NCBI RefSeq assembly: GCF_001045455.1
Contig: NZ_LFNE01000003.1
Location: forward strand, 124,001 to 188,000
DNA from: Chryseobacterium sp. FH2
GTDB taxonomy: Bacteria > Bacteroidota > Bacteroidia > Flavobacteriales > Weeksellaceae
Direction of reading: 5' to 3'
DNA length: 64,000 bases
Positions 16,742-25,995 of the stretch are shown piece by piece. The notes beneath the pieces were generated by a model. That model searched no databases and was not told where the DNA came from. It saw only the letters and a program-made list of their open reading frames with translations. Position numbers and translations under genes: made by a program. Position 1 is the first letter of the stretch, and each line of letters opens with the position of its first letter.

Positions 16742-18865
16742 ATGAAACTTTGTATTGCCGAAAAACCCAGTGTTGCCAGAGATATCGCTAAAGTTTTGGG
16801 TGCTACCACGCCGAAACAAGGCTATATGGAAGGAAACGGCTATTGTGTGACATGGACTTTCGGACATCTTTGTACCCTGAAAGAACCGCATGATTACGGT
16901 CCTCAATACAAATCCTGGAATCTGTTTTTGTTGCCTATTATTCCAAATAACTTCGGAATCAAGTTAATTCCTAACAAAGGTGTTGAAAATCAGTTCAAAG
17001 TTATTGAAAAACTGGTCGGCGAATGCGATGAAGTCATAAACTGTGGGGATGCAGGGCAGGAAGGAGAGCTGATTCAACGGTGGGTTTTACAGAAGGCAAA
17101 ATGCAACAAACCCATTCAGCGGTTATGGATTTCGTCGCTTACGGAAGAAGCTATTAAAGAAGGTTTTGCAAGCTTAAAACCTGCCGAAGATTACAAAAAT
17201 CTTTATCTCGCAGGAAATGCAAGAGCGATAGGAGACTGGCTGTTGGGAATCAATGCAACCCGACTTTTTACAAAAAAGTTTGGTGGAAATAAAGCGGTTT
17301 TATCAATCGGAAGAGTTCAGACTCCAACGTTGGCGATGCTGGTTCAGCGTCAGAAAGAGATTGATGCTTTTACCACTGAGGAATACTGGGAGCTGAAAAC
17401 TAAATATCGTGACGTTATTTTCAACGCAGCGATTGATCGTTTAAAAACATTAGAACGTGCTGAAAAAGGACTGGAATATTTGAAACAAAATCCTTTTGAA
17501 ATCGTTTCTTTTGAAATTAAAGAAGGAAAAGAAAAAAATCCGAGACTGTTTGATTTGACCGGTCTTCAGGTAGAAGCCAATAAAAAATATGGGTATTCTG
17601 CAGACAATACTTTAAAATATATTCAGAGTCTTTACGAGAAAAAACATGTAACTTATCCGCGTGTTGATACAACCTATCTATCTGAAAGTCTTTATCCTAA
17701 AATAGAAGGTATTCTTCGAAAAATGTATTTTTATCAGGAGTTGGCTGCACCTTTATTACAAGCCCCGATTCCAAAGTCAAAAGCTGTTTTTGATGATGCA
17801 AAAGTGACTGATCACCATGCAATTATTCCCACCGAAATTCCGCCTTCACAAAATTTAACAAGAGAAGAAAAGCTGATTTATGATTTAATTGCAAAACGCT
17901 TCATTGCTGTTTTTTATCCTGAATGTAAAATTTCAAACACATTGGTTGAAGGACAGGTTGGCACAATTCCTTTTAAAACAAGCGGAAGACAGGTTCTTGA
18001 GCCGGGCTGGAGAGCCGTTTATGCAAAAGATGCCAAAGAAGAACCGTCTGACAAGGAAAAAGAAAAGGAAGAAGAACAAACTATTCCTGAATTTAAGGTT
18101 GGAGAAACAGGTCCGCATGACCCGATGATTCATCAGGGGAAAACTTCACCGCCAAAACCTTACACGGAGGCAACGCTTTTGAGAGCAATGGAAACCGCAG
18201 GAAAGCAAGTGGAGGACGAAGAGCTTCGGGAGTTGTTGAAGAACAATGGAATCGGAAGACCTTCAACTCGTGCAAACATCATTGAAACACTTTTCAAACG
18301 AAAATACATTGAAAAGAAAAGAAAGAATCTGATTGCCACCCAAACCGGAATTCAATTAATTGATACAATTGAAGATGAGCTGCTGAAAAGCCCTGAGTTG
18401 ACGGGTGAATGGGAATTGAAGCTCCGTAAAATTGAAAGTGGCGAGTATGAAGCCAATCAGTTTAAAGAAGAGTTGATTCAGATGGTGACAGAATTGACCA
18501 AAAAAGTAATTGACGGAAAAGCAAAAGTCTTTACTTTGGAAGAAGAAAAACCGGAGGTTAAGGAGAAGAAAAAGCGGGAACCTGCAATAAAAAAAGAGCT
18601 TCAATCCTGGGAAGAGACCAAATGTCCGAAATGTAAAGGATATCATCTGATGAAAGGAAAAACAGCTGTCGGTTGTTCGGATTTTAAAAATTGCGGTTTT
18701 AAGATTACTTTTGAAATTTTTGGGAAAAAGATTTCGGATAAACAGTTAATGGATCTAATGTTGAAAGGTAAAACGTCAAAATTAAAAGGATTTAATACTC
18801 ACCCTGATGGTTTGACGGAAGGTGTCTTGTCAGTAGATGAAAACTTCCAGGTTTTTTTAAATTAA
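16742..18865 (+). CDS. topB: DNA topoisomerase III (type IA)
   Basis: 707 aa, as expected for TopB. The TOPRIM domain (1-about 150) starts KLCIAEKPSVARDIAKVLG and has CGDAGQEGELIQRW with the metal-binding acidic residues. The active-site tyrosine is Tyr305 in VTYPRVDTTYLS. DHHAIIPTE and GIGRPSTRANI follow. The C-terminus carries one Topo_C zinc-finger-like unit (CPKC...GCSDFKNCGF). It relaxes and decatenates single-stranded DNA. Confidence 0.96.
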   Translation: MKLCIAEKPSVARDIAKVLGATTPKQGYMEGNGYCVTWTFGHLCTLKEPHDYGPQYKSWNLFLLPIIPNNFGIKLIPNKGVENQFKVIEKLVGECDEVINCGDAGQEGELIQRWVLQKAKCNKPIQRLWISSLTEEAIKEGFASLKPAEDYKNLYLAGNARAIGDWLLGINATRLFTKKFGGNKAVLSIGRVQTPTLAMLVQRQKEIDAFTTEEYWELKTKYRDVIFNAAIDRLKTLERAEKGLEYLKQNPFEIVSFEIKEGKEKNPRLFDLTGLQVEANKKYGYSADNTLKYIQSLYEKKHVTYPRVDTTYLSESLYPKIEGILRKMYFYQELAAPLLQAPIPKSKAVFDDAKVTDHHAIIPTEIPPSQNLTREEKLIYDLIAKRFIAVFYPECKISNTLVEGQVGTIPFKTSGRQVLEPGWRAVYAKDAKEEPSDKEKEKEEEQTIPEFKVGETGPHDPMIHQGKTSPPKPYTEATLLRAMETAGKQVEDEELRELLKNNGIGRPSTRANIIETLFKRKYIEKKRKNLIATQTGIQLIDTIEDELLKSPELTGEWELKLRKIESGEYEANQFKEELIQMVTELTKKVIDGKAKVFTLEEEKPEVKEKKKREPAIKKELQSWEETKCPKCKGYHLMKGKTAVGCSDFKNCGFKITFEIFGKKISDKQLMDLMLKGKTSKLKGFNTHPDGLTEGVLSVDENFQVFLN

Positions 18866-18892
18866 TTGACATAATAAAGAGTCCTCGATTTT

Positions 18893-18951
18893 GCTCAGCA
18901 TAATAGGGTAAATGCTCTCATGTAAAAAATAGCACCATTGTTATGCTGAGC
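18893..18951. repeat. Inverted repeat downstream of topB
   Basis: GCTCAGCATAA (18893-18903) and TTATGCTGAGC (18941-18951) are exact complements separated by 37 nt. TTATGCTGAGCGCAATTGAA resembles the widespread TGCTGAGC-type intergenic repeat. It may also serve as the topB transcript end. Confidence 0.7.
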
Positions 18952-19005
18952 GCAATTGAAATGTGTAATCAACTTTCATTATCTTTACAATTCAAATAAC
19001 AACCA

Positions 19006-19428
19006 ATGACACCCGAGAAAAAGCAACTCCTCACAGACAGTTTCAATCGTTCAGAAACTTTAAAATTCTATAAAGCGGAATTATTAGAGGTTGATACCGG
19101 TTTCATTTCCATGAAAATTCCGAAAATGGAATTGATGACCAGAAAAGCAGGAATGTTCAATGGTGCAATGATTGCATCTTTAGTAGATGTTTCTTCGGGC
19201 TATGCTGCAGTAAGCCATTATGAAGAAGATTGCTATGTGGTAACCGTTGAATTGAAGGTTAATTATCTGCGACCTGCAATCGGGGATGCTTTGATATCAA
19301 AATCTTATGTGATAAAAGGCGGTGCAAAAATCAGTGTTATCAGGACGGAAATCTATACTGTTAATGAAAATGGCGAATCAGAAAGCCATGTTGCCACTTC
19401 GTTGGTTACGATGATGAAGATAAAATAA
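19006..19428 (+). CDS. PaaI-like hotdog-fold thioesterase
   Basis: 140 aa, one hotdog domain. The central helix and following turn read KAGMFNGAMIASLVDVSSGYAAVS (the HGG...D position has N-G-A and Asp in LVD), then VTVELKVNYLRPAIGD, a strong PaaI/4HBT signature. Such enzymes hydrolyse acyl-CoA thioesters in the cytoplasm. The usual His of HGG is replaced by Asn (FNGA), which occurs in the family. Substrate unknown. Confidence 0.85.
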   Translation: MTPEKKQLLTDSFNRSETLKFYKAELLEVDTGFISMKIPKMELMTRKAGMFNGAMIASLVDVSSGYAAVSHYEEDCYVVTVELKVNYLRPAIGDALISKSYVIKGGAKISVIRTEIYTVNENGESESHVATSLVTMMKIK

Positions 19429-19584
19429 AAGCGACAAATTCTGCTCCTTTTCAATTTTTAAAACAAATAAGCCTGTAATTTAAATTTATTGTTTTAAAAT
19501 TTTCATGTTATGATATGAAAAAATTTTGATCAAATGGAATGGCTTTTGCAAAGTAAGTGTTATAAACATTAAAAAATAAAGATT

Positions 19585-19929
19585 ATGAACTTAATTATCC
19601 GATTACTCGTGACTGCAATAGTTGCGTTTCTTTTGACTAAAATATTACCGGGAGTACATTTCGAAGGTTTTGCAACAGCAATTATTTTTGCCATTGTTTT
19701 GGGGGTTTTAAACCTGATTGTTAAACCTATTTTAAGTCTTTTCGGGTTACCGCTTACTATCATTACTTTAGGATTGTTTGCTTTGGTAATCAATGCGGCG
19801 ATTATTCTTATTGCTGATTATTTTATTGACGGGATGGTTGTAGATGGTTTTTGGTGGGCATTTATTTTCAGTATTCTGCTTTCCGTTATTACTTCTCTGG
19901 CGAATTCTATGTTTTCAGATGGAGATTAG
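19585..19929 (+). CDS. Phage-holin-family (superfamily IV) small membrane protein
   Basis: 114 aa, almost entirely hydrophobic with four predicted helices. GVLNLIVKPILSLFGLPLTIITLGLFALVINA in the middle is the diagnostic stretch of the Phage_holin_4_2 family, common as lone chromosomal genes in Bacteroidetes. There are no phage genes near, so a prophage origin is not supported. Function unknown. Confidence 0.85.
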   Translation: MNLIIRLLVTAIVAFLLTKILPGVHFEGFATAIIFAIVLGVLNLIVKPILSLFGLPLTIITLGLFALVINAAIILIADYFIDGMVVDGFWWAFIFSILLSVITSLANSMFSDGD

Positions 19930-19956
19930 TTTTAAATAAAATGCATAACAAATTAT

Positions 19957-19993
19957 AAAAGTCTGTCAGTAAATTATTGGCAGACTTTTTTAT
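19957..19993 (+). terminator. Terminator after the holin-family gene
   Basis: AAAAGTCTGTCA (19957-19968) pairs with TGGCAGACTTTT (19978-19989) with one wobble and is followed by a T-run. Confidence 0.8.
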
Positions 19994-20085
19994 TGCTGAT
20001 TTTAATACCGTTTTTTAGCTATTTAGCTTTGCCTAAAGCAAAAAAACTAAATGTTAATTTTTTCGTTCAATTTTATTTTAAATAT

Positions 20086-20093
20086 TAACTTTG
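20086..20093 (+). promoter_or_regulatory. -7 box of the S9 peptidase promoter
   Basis: TAACTTTG fits TAnnTTTG exactly and lies 26 nt before the ATG at 20120, so the expected transcript has a leader of about 20 nt. Confidence 0.6.
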
Positions 20094-20119
20094 GCAATCT
20101 TTGAATTAAATAAGAATTT

Positions 20120-22114
20120 ATGAAACTTAAGTACAGTCTGCTGGCTTTGGCAGCTCCGCTTTTAATGAATGCACAACAATTAATGACGCCTGAGATTCTT
20201 TGGACTTTGAAAAAAGTTGGAGTACAGGCTGTTTCACCGGATCAATCTTCGCTTATCTATAAAATAGGGCAGGTTGATCTAAAAACAGAAAAAACAAAAA
20301 GTGAGAACTATTTCTTAAATGTTCTTAATAATCAGTCTACCAAAATAGACTTTGGTAAAAAGACAATTATTCAGTGGGATAAAAATGGAATTTATGCTCA
20401 GGAAGATGACAAAATCTTCCTTTCAAAAGACAATGGAAATACATGGGCTGAATTTTATACAATCGGTGATGCAGAGAATATTGTAATTTCTCCTGATGGT
20501 AAAAAAATTGCTTTCAGCAAGCAGGTTTTAGTAGAAAAAGTAATGGGGAAAGATAAATTTGCTGATACACCAAAAACGACTGCTCAGGTTTATACAGATC
20601 TGAACCACAGGCATTGGGATTACTTTAATGAAGGAAAATATAACCATGTTTTTGTGGTAAATACTTCTTCAAATGTTGATTCTGCTAAAGATTTATTGGA
20701 AGGTAAAACTTGGGATTCTCCTCAAAGGCCTTTCGGTGGAGCTGAAGATTTCATCTGGAGCCCGGATTCTACACAACTTTTATATGTTACAAAACCCAAA
20801 AGCGGTAAAGAATATTCTACGAGCACAAATACAGATATTTTTGCATATGATTTAGCTTCAGGAACTACAAAAAACTTAACTGAAACTAATAAAGGATACG
20901 ATGTAAACCCAAAATTCAGTCCGGATGGAAAATCTTTAATCTGGCAAAGTATGGCTAGAGATGGGTATGAAGCAGATAAAAATGATGTAAAAATCATGGA
21001 TTGGAAATCAGGAAAAACTTCAAATCTCACAGGAGCTTGGGATGAAAGCATTTCAGGAGATGTTTTTTGGAGCGGAGATTCTAAAACTATTTATTTTACA
21101 GCAGCTTTTAAAGGAACGAAACAATTATTTTCTTTAGATCCTAAAAATGCTAAAGTTCAGCAAATTACAAAAGGTGATTTTGATGTAAATGAAATTTTTG
21201 CAGATCAAAAAAATACACTTTTAGTAGGGAGAACAGACGTAAATCATGCAACAGATATTTTCTCTGTAAACATCAAAAACGGAGAAATGAAGCAGATTAC
21301 TGAACCCAATAAAGAGGTTTATGCAAAATTGGCTCAGGGAAAATCTGAACTTAAAATGGTAAAAACCTCAGACGGAAAAGAAATGGGAGTATGGTTCCAT
21401 TATCCGCCAAATTTTGATCCGAATAAAAAATATCCGACTTTGGTATATTGTCAGGGAGGCCCACAATCTGCATTGACTCAATTCTTTAGTACAAGATGGA
21501 ATTTTGCTTTGATGGCAGCAAACGGATACATTGTTGTAGCGCCAAACCGTCGCGGGATGCCGGGCTGGGGTACAAAATGGAATGAAGAAATCTCAAGAGA
21601 TTGGGGTGGGCAACCGATGAGAGATTATCTGGCTGCAACAGATTATGCTAAAACTTTACCATACGTTGATGGTGAGAGAGTAGCAGCTGTTGGGGCAAGT
21701 TATGGAGGGTACAGTGTATTTATGCTGGCTGGAATTCATGAAAACAGATTCAAAACTTTCATTGCTCACGACGGACTATTTGATATGAAATCCTGGTATC
21801 TGACCACGGAAGAACTTTGGTTTGCCAACTGGGATTTAGGTTCTCCTTGGGAAAAACCGCTTCCAAAAGCTTACACAGAATTTAATCCAAGTAATTTTGT
21901 TGAAAAATGGAATAAACCAATTATGATCGTTCAGGGTGGAATTGATTTCAGAGTTCCTTACGAACAAGGTCAGGAGGCTTTTCAGGCTGCAAAACTGAGA
22001 GGTTTGAAATCTAAATTGGTTTATTTCCCGAACGAAAATCACTGGGTTCTTCATCCTCAAAACGGTTTAGTTTGGCAGAGAGAATTCTTTGATTGGTTGA
22101 AGGAAACGCTTTAA
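20120..22114 (+). CDS. S9-family prolyl oligopeptidase-like peptidase (DPP5-type)
   Basis: 664 aa. Signal peptide (about 1-18, ending MNAQ), an N-terminal beta-propeller (about 30-400; repeated SPDGK and SPDS units), then an alpha/beta hydrolase domain. Catalytic triad: Ser527 in GASYGGY, Asp609 in GGIDFRVP and His641 in NENHWVL. Size and layout match the dipeptidyl-peptidase 5 group, periplasmic enzymes that release dipeptides. It stands alone between terminators. Confidence 0.9.
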   Translation: MKLKYSLLALAAPLLMNAQQLMTPEILWTLKKVGVQAVSPDQSSLIYKIGQVDLKTEKTKSENYFLNVLNNQSTKIDFGKKTIIQWDKNGIYAQEDDKIFLSKDNGNTWAEFYTIGDAENIVISPDGKKIAFSKQVLVEKVMGKDKFADTPKTTAQVYTDLNHRHWDYFNEGKYNHVFVVNTSSNVDSAKDLLEGKTWDSPQRPFGGAEDFIWSPDSTQLLYVTKPKSGKEYSTSTNTDIFAYDLASGTTKNLTETNKGYDVNPKFSPDGKSLIWQSMARDGYEADKNDVKIMDWKSGKTSNLTGAWDESISGDVFWSGDSKTIYFTAAFKGTKQLFSLDPKNAKVQQITKGDFDVNEIFADQKNTLLVGRTDVNHATDIFSVNIKNGEMKQITEPNKEVYAKLAQGKSELKMVKTSDGKEMGVWFHYPPNFDPNKKYPTLVYCQGGPQSALTQFFSTRWNFALMAANGYIVVAPNRRGMPGWGTKWNEEISRDWGGQPMRDYLAATDYAKTLPYVDGERVAAVGASYGGYSVFMLAGIHENRFKTFIAHDGLFDMKSWYLTTEELWFANWDLGSPWEKPLPKAYTEFNPSNFVEKWNKPIMIVQGGIDFRVPYEQGQEAFQAAKLRGLKSKLVYFPNENHWVLHPQNGLVWQREFFDWLKETL

Positions 22115-22215
22115 AATCTCATTTCTTTGCAAGGCGATGAAAATTCCAGAATAATTTTTGAAGGGATGATGGTATTAAACAGTTACTAATTTAGAACTAC
22201 TTAAAATATCAGTAC

Positions 22216-22240
22216 AAACGGGCTTTAGCCCGTTTTTTGT
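22216..22240 (+). terminator. Terminator after the S9 peptidase
   Basis: AAACGGGCT-TT-AGCCCGTTT (22216-22235) followed by TTTGTTTT: a strong intrinsic terminator. Confidence 0.85.
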
Positions 22241-22274
22241 TTTCTAATGTTCCAAAGGCTTTAGCCAAAATTTA

Positions 22275-22282
22275 TATATTTG
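22275..22282 (+). promoter_or_regulatory. -7 box immediately before a start codon (leaderless promoter)
   Basis: TATATTTG ends 4 nt before the ATG at 22287. With the normal 4-8 nt distance to the start site, transcription should begin at or next to the ATG, giving a leaderless mRNA. Confidence 0.55.
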
Positions 22283-22286
22283 AACT

Positions 22287-22778
22287 ATGCAAGAACGTAT
22301 TTTCTCTTTCCCTCCAATCATTGATGATAGCTCTAAAATTTTAATTTTAGGTTCGATTCCCGGTGTGAAATCTTTGGAAAAACAACAATATTATGCACAT
22401 CCACAAAACAAATTCTGGAAAATTATCTTTGAATTATTTGATGAAGATTTTACGGAAAATTATGATGAAAGAATTAATATTTTACAAAAACATAATATTG
22501 CACTATGGGATGTTATTGATTCCTGTGAAAGAAAAGGCAGCCTTGATTCTGAGATTAAAAACGAAGAATCTAACCAGATTGCCGAGCTGTTGGAAGAACA
22601 TCCGAATATTCAGGCAATATTTTGCAATGGAGGAAAATCTTATAAAAATTTACAGAAAATTTTAGGAAAGAACTTTAAAATTCCGGTTTATTTGATGCCG
22701 TCCACCAGCCCGCTGCATACTGTTTCTTTCGAAAAAAAAATTGAGGAATGGAAAAATATTCTAAATTTTATTAATTGA
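22287..22778 (+). CDS. DNA-deoxyinosine glycosylase (uracil-DNA glycosylase superfamily)
   Basis: 163 aa. Motifs: ILILGSIPGVKSLEKQQYYAHPQNKFWKI split over residues about 19-47 (the GSxPG...YY.HP.N.FW block is diagnostic), IALWDVIDSCERKGSLDS, AIFCNGGKSY and LMPSTSPLHT at the end (the STSP motif). This is the hypoxanthine-DNA glycosylase (TIGR04274-type) group, which removes deaminated adenine from DNA. Single gene; its promoter predicts a leaderless transcript. Confidence 0.9.
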   Translation: MQERIFSFPPIIDDSSKILILGSIPGVKSLEKQQYYAHPQNKFWKIIFELFDEDFTENYDERINILQKHNIALWDVIDSCERKGSLDSEIKNEESNQIAELLEEHPNIQAIFCNGGKSYKNLQKILGKNFKIPVYLMPSTSPLHTVSFEKKIEEWKNILNFIN

Positions 22779-22908
22779 AGGTTTTAACCTGATAGGTTTT
22801 ATGTAGTGAAATAAATTATGGTATGATATATGTAATATTTATTCTGAACATGAATGAATTTAACTAAAAAGTCATTAATTGGTTAAAATAGTTCAAAAAT
22901 TAAATATT

Positions 22909-23169
22909 ATGAAAAAGTTATTTATATCAACAATTTTATTAGTAGGTTTATCAATAAATGTTTCAGCGCAGAAACATCCTTCACCTCCTCCCCATCCTTC
23001 GAAAAGTGAACTGGTGAATATAAAATCACGTGAGCTGGATAAAAGATATAACGAGGAAAAGAAATTGATTTTGAATCATCCATTAGCCACTAAAAAGATG
23101 AAGAGAGACCAATTGAAGGCCTTAAACGAAAAATATCAAAGTCAGAAAAAATTACTTAAAAAAATGTAA
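22909..23169 (+). CDS. Small secreted basic helical protein, unknown function
   Basis: 86 aa from the ATG at 22909; the ATG-less 30-nt extension upstream would spoil the signal peptide. Signal peptide about 1-20 (ending NVSAQ), a short Pro/His-rich linker (KHPSPPPHP), then a charged helical region with many Lys and Glu (LDKRYNEEKKLILNHP). It resembles small periplasmic helical proteins but I do not recognise a family. Confidence 0.55.
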   Translation: MKKLFISTILLVGLSINVSAQKHPSPPPHPSKSELVNIKSRELDKRYNEEKKLILNHPLATKKMKRDQLKALNEKYQSQKKLLKKM

Positions 23170-23262
23170 TACTGTGAATTTTTTTGGAAATATTAAAATT
23201 GAAATAGTTTAATTCTAAATATTCGGTTTTACAAGTTTTACAAATTAGAATAAAATTTATTG

Positions 23263-23293
23263 AAAGAGAATGCTTTTGTGTTCTCTTTTTTTA
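23263..23293 (+). terminator. Terminator before lpdA
   Basis: AAAGAGAA (23263-23270) pairs with TTCTCTTT (23281-23288) and is followed by TTTTTATT. Confidence 0.8.
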
Positions 23294-23399
23294 TTGAAAT
23301 AGTAAATAAAATAGGTTTATTATGCATTACGTCATGATTTTCCCAAAATACTATACATCCAATATTTTTCCTTAAATTCGCATTAAAATTTTTATACTA

Positions 23400-24788
23400 A
23401 TGAACTACGATATTATTGTCATCGGAAGTGGTCCTGGTGGATATGTTACAGCTATTAGAGCGGCACAATTAGGTTTTAAAACTGCAATTATCGAGAAAGA
23501 AAATTTGGGGGGAATCTGCCTTAACTGGGGATGTATTCCAACTAAAGCTTTATTGAAGTCTGCTCAGGTATTTCATTATATCAATCACGCTGAAGATTAT
23601 GGTTTGAATAAAGTGGAAGCTAGTTTTGAGTTTCCGAACGTAATCCAGAGAAGCCGTGGTGTTGCATCTAAAATGAGCAAAGGAATTGAATTCTTGATGA
23701 AAAAGAATAAAATCGATGTTATTTTAGGAACTGCAAAAGTACAAAAAGGTAAAAAAGTTTCTGTTACAGATAAAGACGGAAAAGTGACTGAATATACAGG
23801 AACTCATATCATTATCGCTACAGGGGCCCGTTCTAGGGAATTACCAAATTTACCTCAAGACGGTAAAAAAGTAATAGGATACAGACAGGCATTATCTCTT
23901 CCTGAACAGCCAAAATCTATGATTGTTGTAGGTTCCGGAGCTATCGGGGTAGAATTTGCCGATTTCTATAATACAATGGGTACTAAAGTAACTGTTGTTG
24001 AATTTATGCCAAACATTGTTCCTGTAGAAGACGAAGAAATTTCTAAACATTTAGAAAAATCTTTGAAAAAGACGGGGATTGAAATCATGACAAACGCTTC
24101 TGTAGAAAGCGTTGATACAAGCGGAGAAGGCGTAAAAGCTACTGTAAAAACTGCAAACGGAAATATCACTCTTGAAGCTGATATCTTATTATCTGCTGTT
24201 GGTATTGCTGCAAATATCGAGAACATTGGTCTTGAAGAGGTTGGAATCCAGACAGATAAAGGCAGAGTTTTGGTAAACGAATGGTACGAAACCTCAGTTC
24301 CTGGTTACTATGCTATCGGAGATATCATTCCAACTCAAGCTTTAGCACACGTTGCTTCTGCGGAAGGTATCACCTGTGTTGAAAAAATCAAAGGGATGCA
24401 TGTTGAGAAAATTGACTATGGCAATATCCCAGGGTGTACTTACTGCCACCCGGAAGTTGCTTCTGTAGGTCTTACAGAAAAACAGGCAAAAGAAAAAGGA
24501 TACGAAATCAAAGTTGGCAAATTCCCTCTTTCTGCGAGTGGAAAAGCTACTGCAAACGGAAATACAGATGGTTTCATCAAAGTTATTTTCGATGCTAAAT
24601 ATGGTGAGTGGTTAGGTTGCCACATGATTGGTGAAGGTGTTACAGACATGGTTGCAGAAGCTGTTGTAGCTAGAAAATTAGAGACTACAGGTCACGAAAT
24701 CATCAAGTCTATCCATCCGCATCCGACTGTTTCTGAAGCTATTATGGAAGCAGCAGCAGCAGCTTACGGAGAAGTTATTCATATTTAA
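23400..24788 (+). CDS. lpdA: Dihydrolipoyl dehydrogenase
   Basis: 462 aa, full length. FAD-binding GSGPGGYVTA at 9-18; redox disulphide Cys40-Cys45 in GGICLNWGC; NAD-binding GSGAIGVEFA; FAD-binding AIGDI; and C-terminal dimerisation domain with the catalytic HPHPTVSEA. It is the E3 subunit that reoxidises lipoamide in pyruvate, 2-oxoglutarate, branched-chain and glycine cleavage complexes. The E1/E2 genes are not beside it, which is usual in this group. Confidence 0.97.
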   Translation: MNYDIIVIGSGPGGYVTAIRAAQLGFKTAIIEKENLGGICLNWGCIPTKALLKSAQVFHYINHAEDYGLNKVEASFEFPNVIQRSRGVASKMSKGIEFLMKKNKIDVILGTAKVQKGKKVSVTDKDGKVTEYTGTHIIIATGARSRELPNLPQDGKKVIGYRQALSLPEQPKSMIVVGSGAIGVEFADFYNTMGTKVTVVEFMPNIVPVEDEEISKHLEKSLKKTGIEIMTNASVESVDTSGEGVKATVKTANGNITLEADILLSAVGIAANIENIGLEEVGIQTDKGRVLVNEWYETSVPGYYAIGDIIPTQALAHVASAEGITCVEKIKGMHVEKIDYGNIPGCTYCHPEVASVGLTEKQAKEKGYEIKVGKFPLSASGKATANGNTDGFIKVIFDAKYGEWLGCHMIGEGVTDMVAEAVVARKLETTGHEIIKSIHPHPTVSEAIMEAAAAAYGEVIHI

Positions 24789-24843
24789 TTATATAACTTA
24801 TGTAAGCAATTAGAATATTAAGCATATTTTATTTAAATACAAT

Positions 24844-24871
24844 AACCACGGCTTTTTAGTCGTGGTTTTTT
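24844..24871 (+). terminator. Terminator after lpdA
   Basis: AACCACG (24844-24850) and CGTGGTT (24861-24867) enclose a T-rich loop and are followed by TTTTT. Confidence 0.8.
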
Positions 24872-24904
24872 ATGGACAATCCTTAATTCAGGTAAAAATT
24901 TATT

Positions 24905-25090
24905 ATGAAAAACAAATATGCTGTTTTAGCGCTTTCGATGGGAAGTAATGCGGGTTTAGCATTAAAAGCTCAGGACGACACACCGTTTGTATCTTGATGT
25001 AAAAAATGGAGGGCATGGTTTCCGTAAAAAAGAAACGTGGATTTTTAACGTTGGCTACAGTCAGATTTATGCAGGAATATTTATTAAAAT
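24905..25090 (+). pseudogene. Remnant of a secreted or outer-membrane protein gene
   Basis: An ATG at 24905 opens a 30-codon frame with a signal-peptide look (MKNKYAVLALSMGSNAGLAL, then KAQDDTPF) and ends at TGA 24995-24997. In another frame the next bases read LDVKNGGHGF...WIFNVGYSQIYAG, a beta-barrel-like strand. The two parts appear to be the start and end of one gene after a large internal loss. Parent family not recognised. Confidence 0.5.
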
Positions 25091-25158
25091 AATTTTAAAA
25101 TTTTCATATTTAGGAAAATTAACCTGATTTTCTCGCCCTGTTTTATTAATTTTATTCT

Positions 25159-25959
25159 ATGAATTTTGAGAAAGTAGGGCTTGTTTTATCAGGAGGCGGT
25201 ACCAAAGGTATTGCTCATGCAGGAGTATTAAAATTTTTGAATGAAAAAAATATTAATGTTGATATTTTATCATGTTGCAGCGCAGGTTCTATCGTCGGAG
25301 CTCTATACGCAGTGGGCAAAACTCCTGAAGAAATATTAGAATTCTTCAATTCGGTTTATTTTTTTAATTGGAAACATTTTACCTTCAATCAACCGGGATT
25401 GGTTTCTTCGGTAATTTTTAAAAATTATTTAAGACCCATTTTTAAGGATAAAAAAATTGGAGATTTAGATAAAGAAATAAAAATCGTCGCAACAGAACTT
25501 GTTTCCGGTACACAGAAAATCTTTGGCGAAGATTTTAAAGTAATGGACGCCGTTATTGCATCTTGTTCTATCCCCGGTATTACCACTCCCTATATTTTGG
25601 ATGATGAAATGTACTGTGATGGTGGTGTTCTAAATAACTTTCCCGCAGATATTATTCGAGAAGACTGCGATAAGCTGATAGGTGTATTTGTTTCCCCGCC
25701 TCATGAAATTCAGATTAATGACTTAAAATCGATTAAAGCTATTGTTTCACGTTCTTACGATTTACTTTCATACAGAATTGAAAAAGTGAAATTTGATTAC
25801 TGTGACTGGTTTATTTCTTCCCAACAGTTATCGAATTATGGAACTTTTGAAAGAGGCAAAGATAGATTGGAAGAGATTTTTAATATAGGCTATAATGCAG
25901 CTAAACAAAGCTACAATGAAAACAGCTTTTATGCACAGCTAAAACAATCAGGAACATAA
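25159..25959 (+). CDS. Patatin-like phospholipase (RssA/NTE type)
   Basis: 266 aa. Oxyanion loop GLVLSGGGTKGIAHAGV at residues 7-23; the nucleophile elbow is CCSAGS (the usual G-x-S-x-G has Cys in place of the first Gly), followed by the helix IVGALYA; the Asp of the dyad is in DGGVLNNFP. These Ser-Asp enzymes hydrolyse phospholipid or lysophospholipid acyl chains. No signal peptide, so cytoplasmic or membrane-surface. Monocistronic. Confidence 0.88.
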   Translation: MNFEKVGLVLSGGGTKGIAHAGVLKFLNEKNINVDILSCCSAGSIVGALYAVGKTPEEILEFFNSVYFFNWKHFTFNQPGLVSSVIFKNYLRPIFKDKKIGDLDKEIKIVATELVSGTQKIFGEDFKVMDAVIASCSIPGITTPYILDDEMYCDGGVLNNFPADIIREDCDKLIGVFVSPPHEIQINDLKSIKAIVSRSYDLLSYRIEKVKFDYCDWFISSQQLSNYGTFERGKDRLEEIFNIGYNAAKQSYNENSFYAQLKQSGT

Positions 25960-25963
25960 AATA

Positions 25964-25992
25964 AACTCTCACCAATATGCGAGAGTTTTTTA
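25964..25992. terminator. Bidirectional terminator between patatin and secreted protein genes
   Basis: AACTCTC (25964-25970) and GAGAGTT (25981-25987) enclose 10 nt, with TTTTTTATT on the plus side. The two neighbouring genes converge here. Confidence 0.8.
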
Positions 25993-25995
25993 TTG

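Noticed and set aside
19585..19929. Prophage signal from a holin-family gene
   Set aside because: No lysis, capsid, integrase or tail gene is near; the family is common as lone chromosomal genes.
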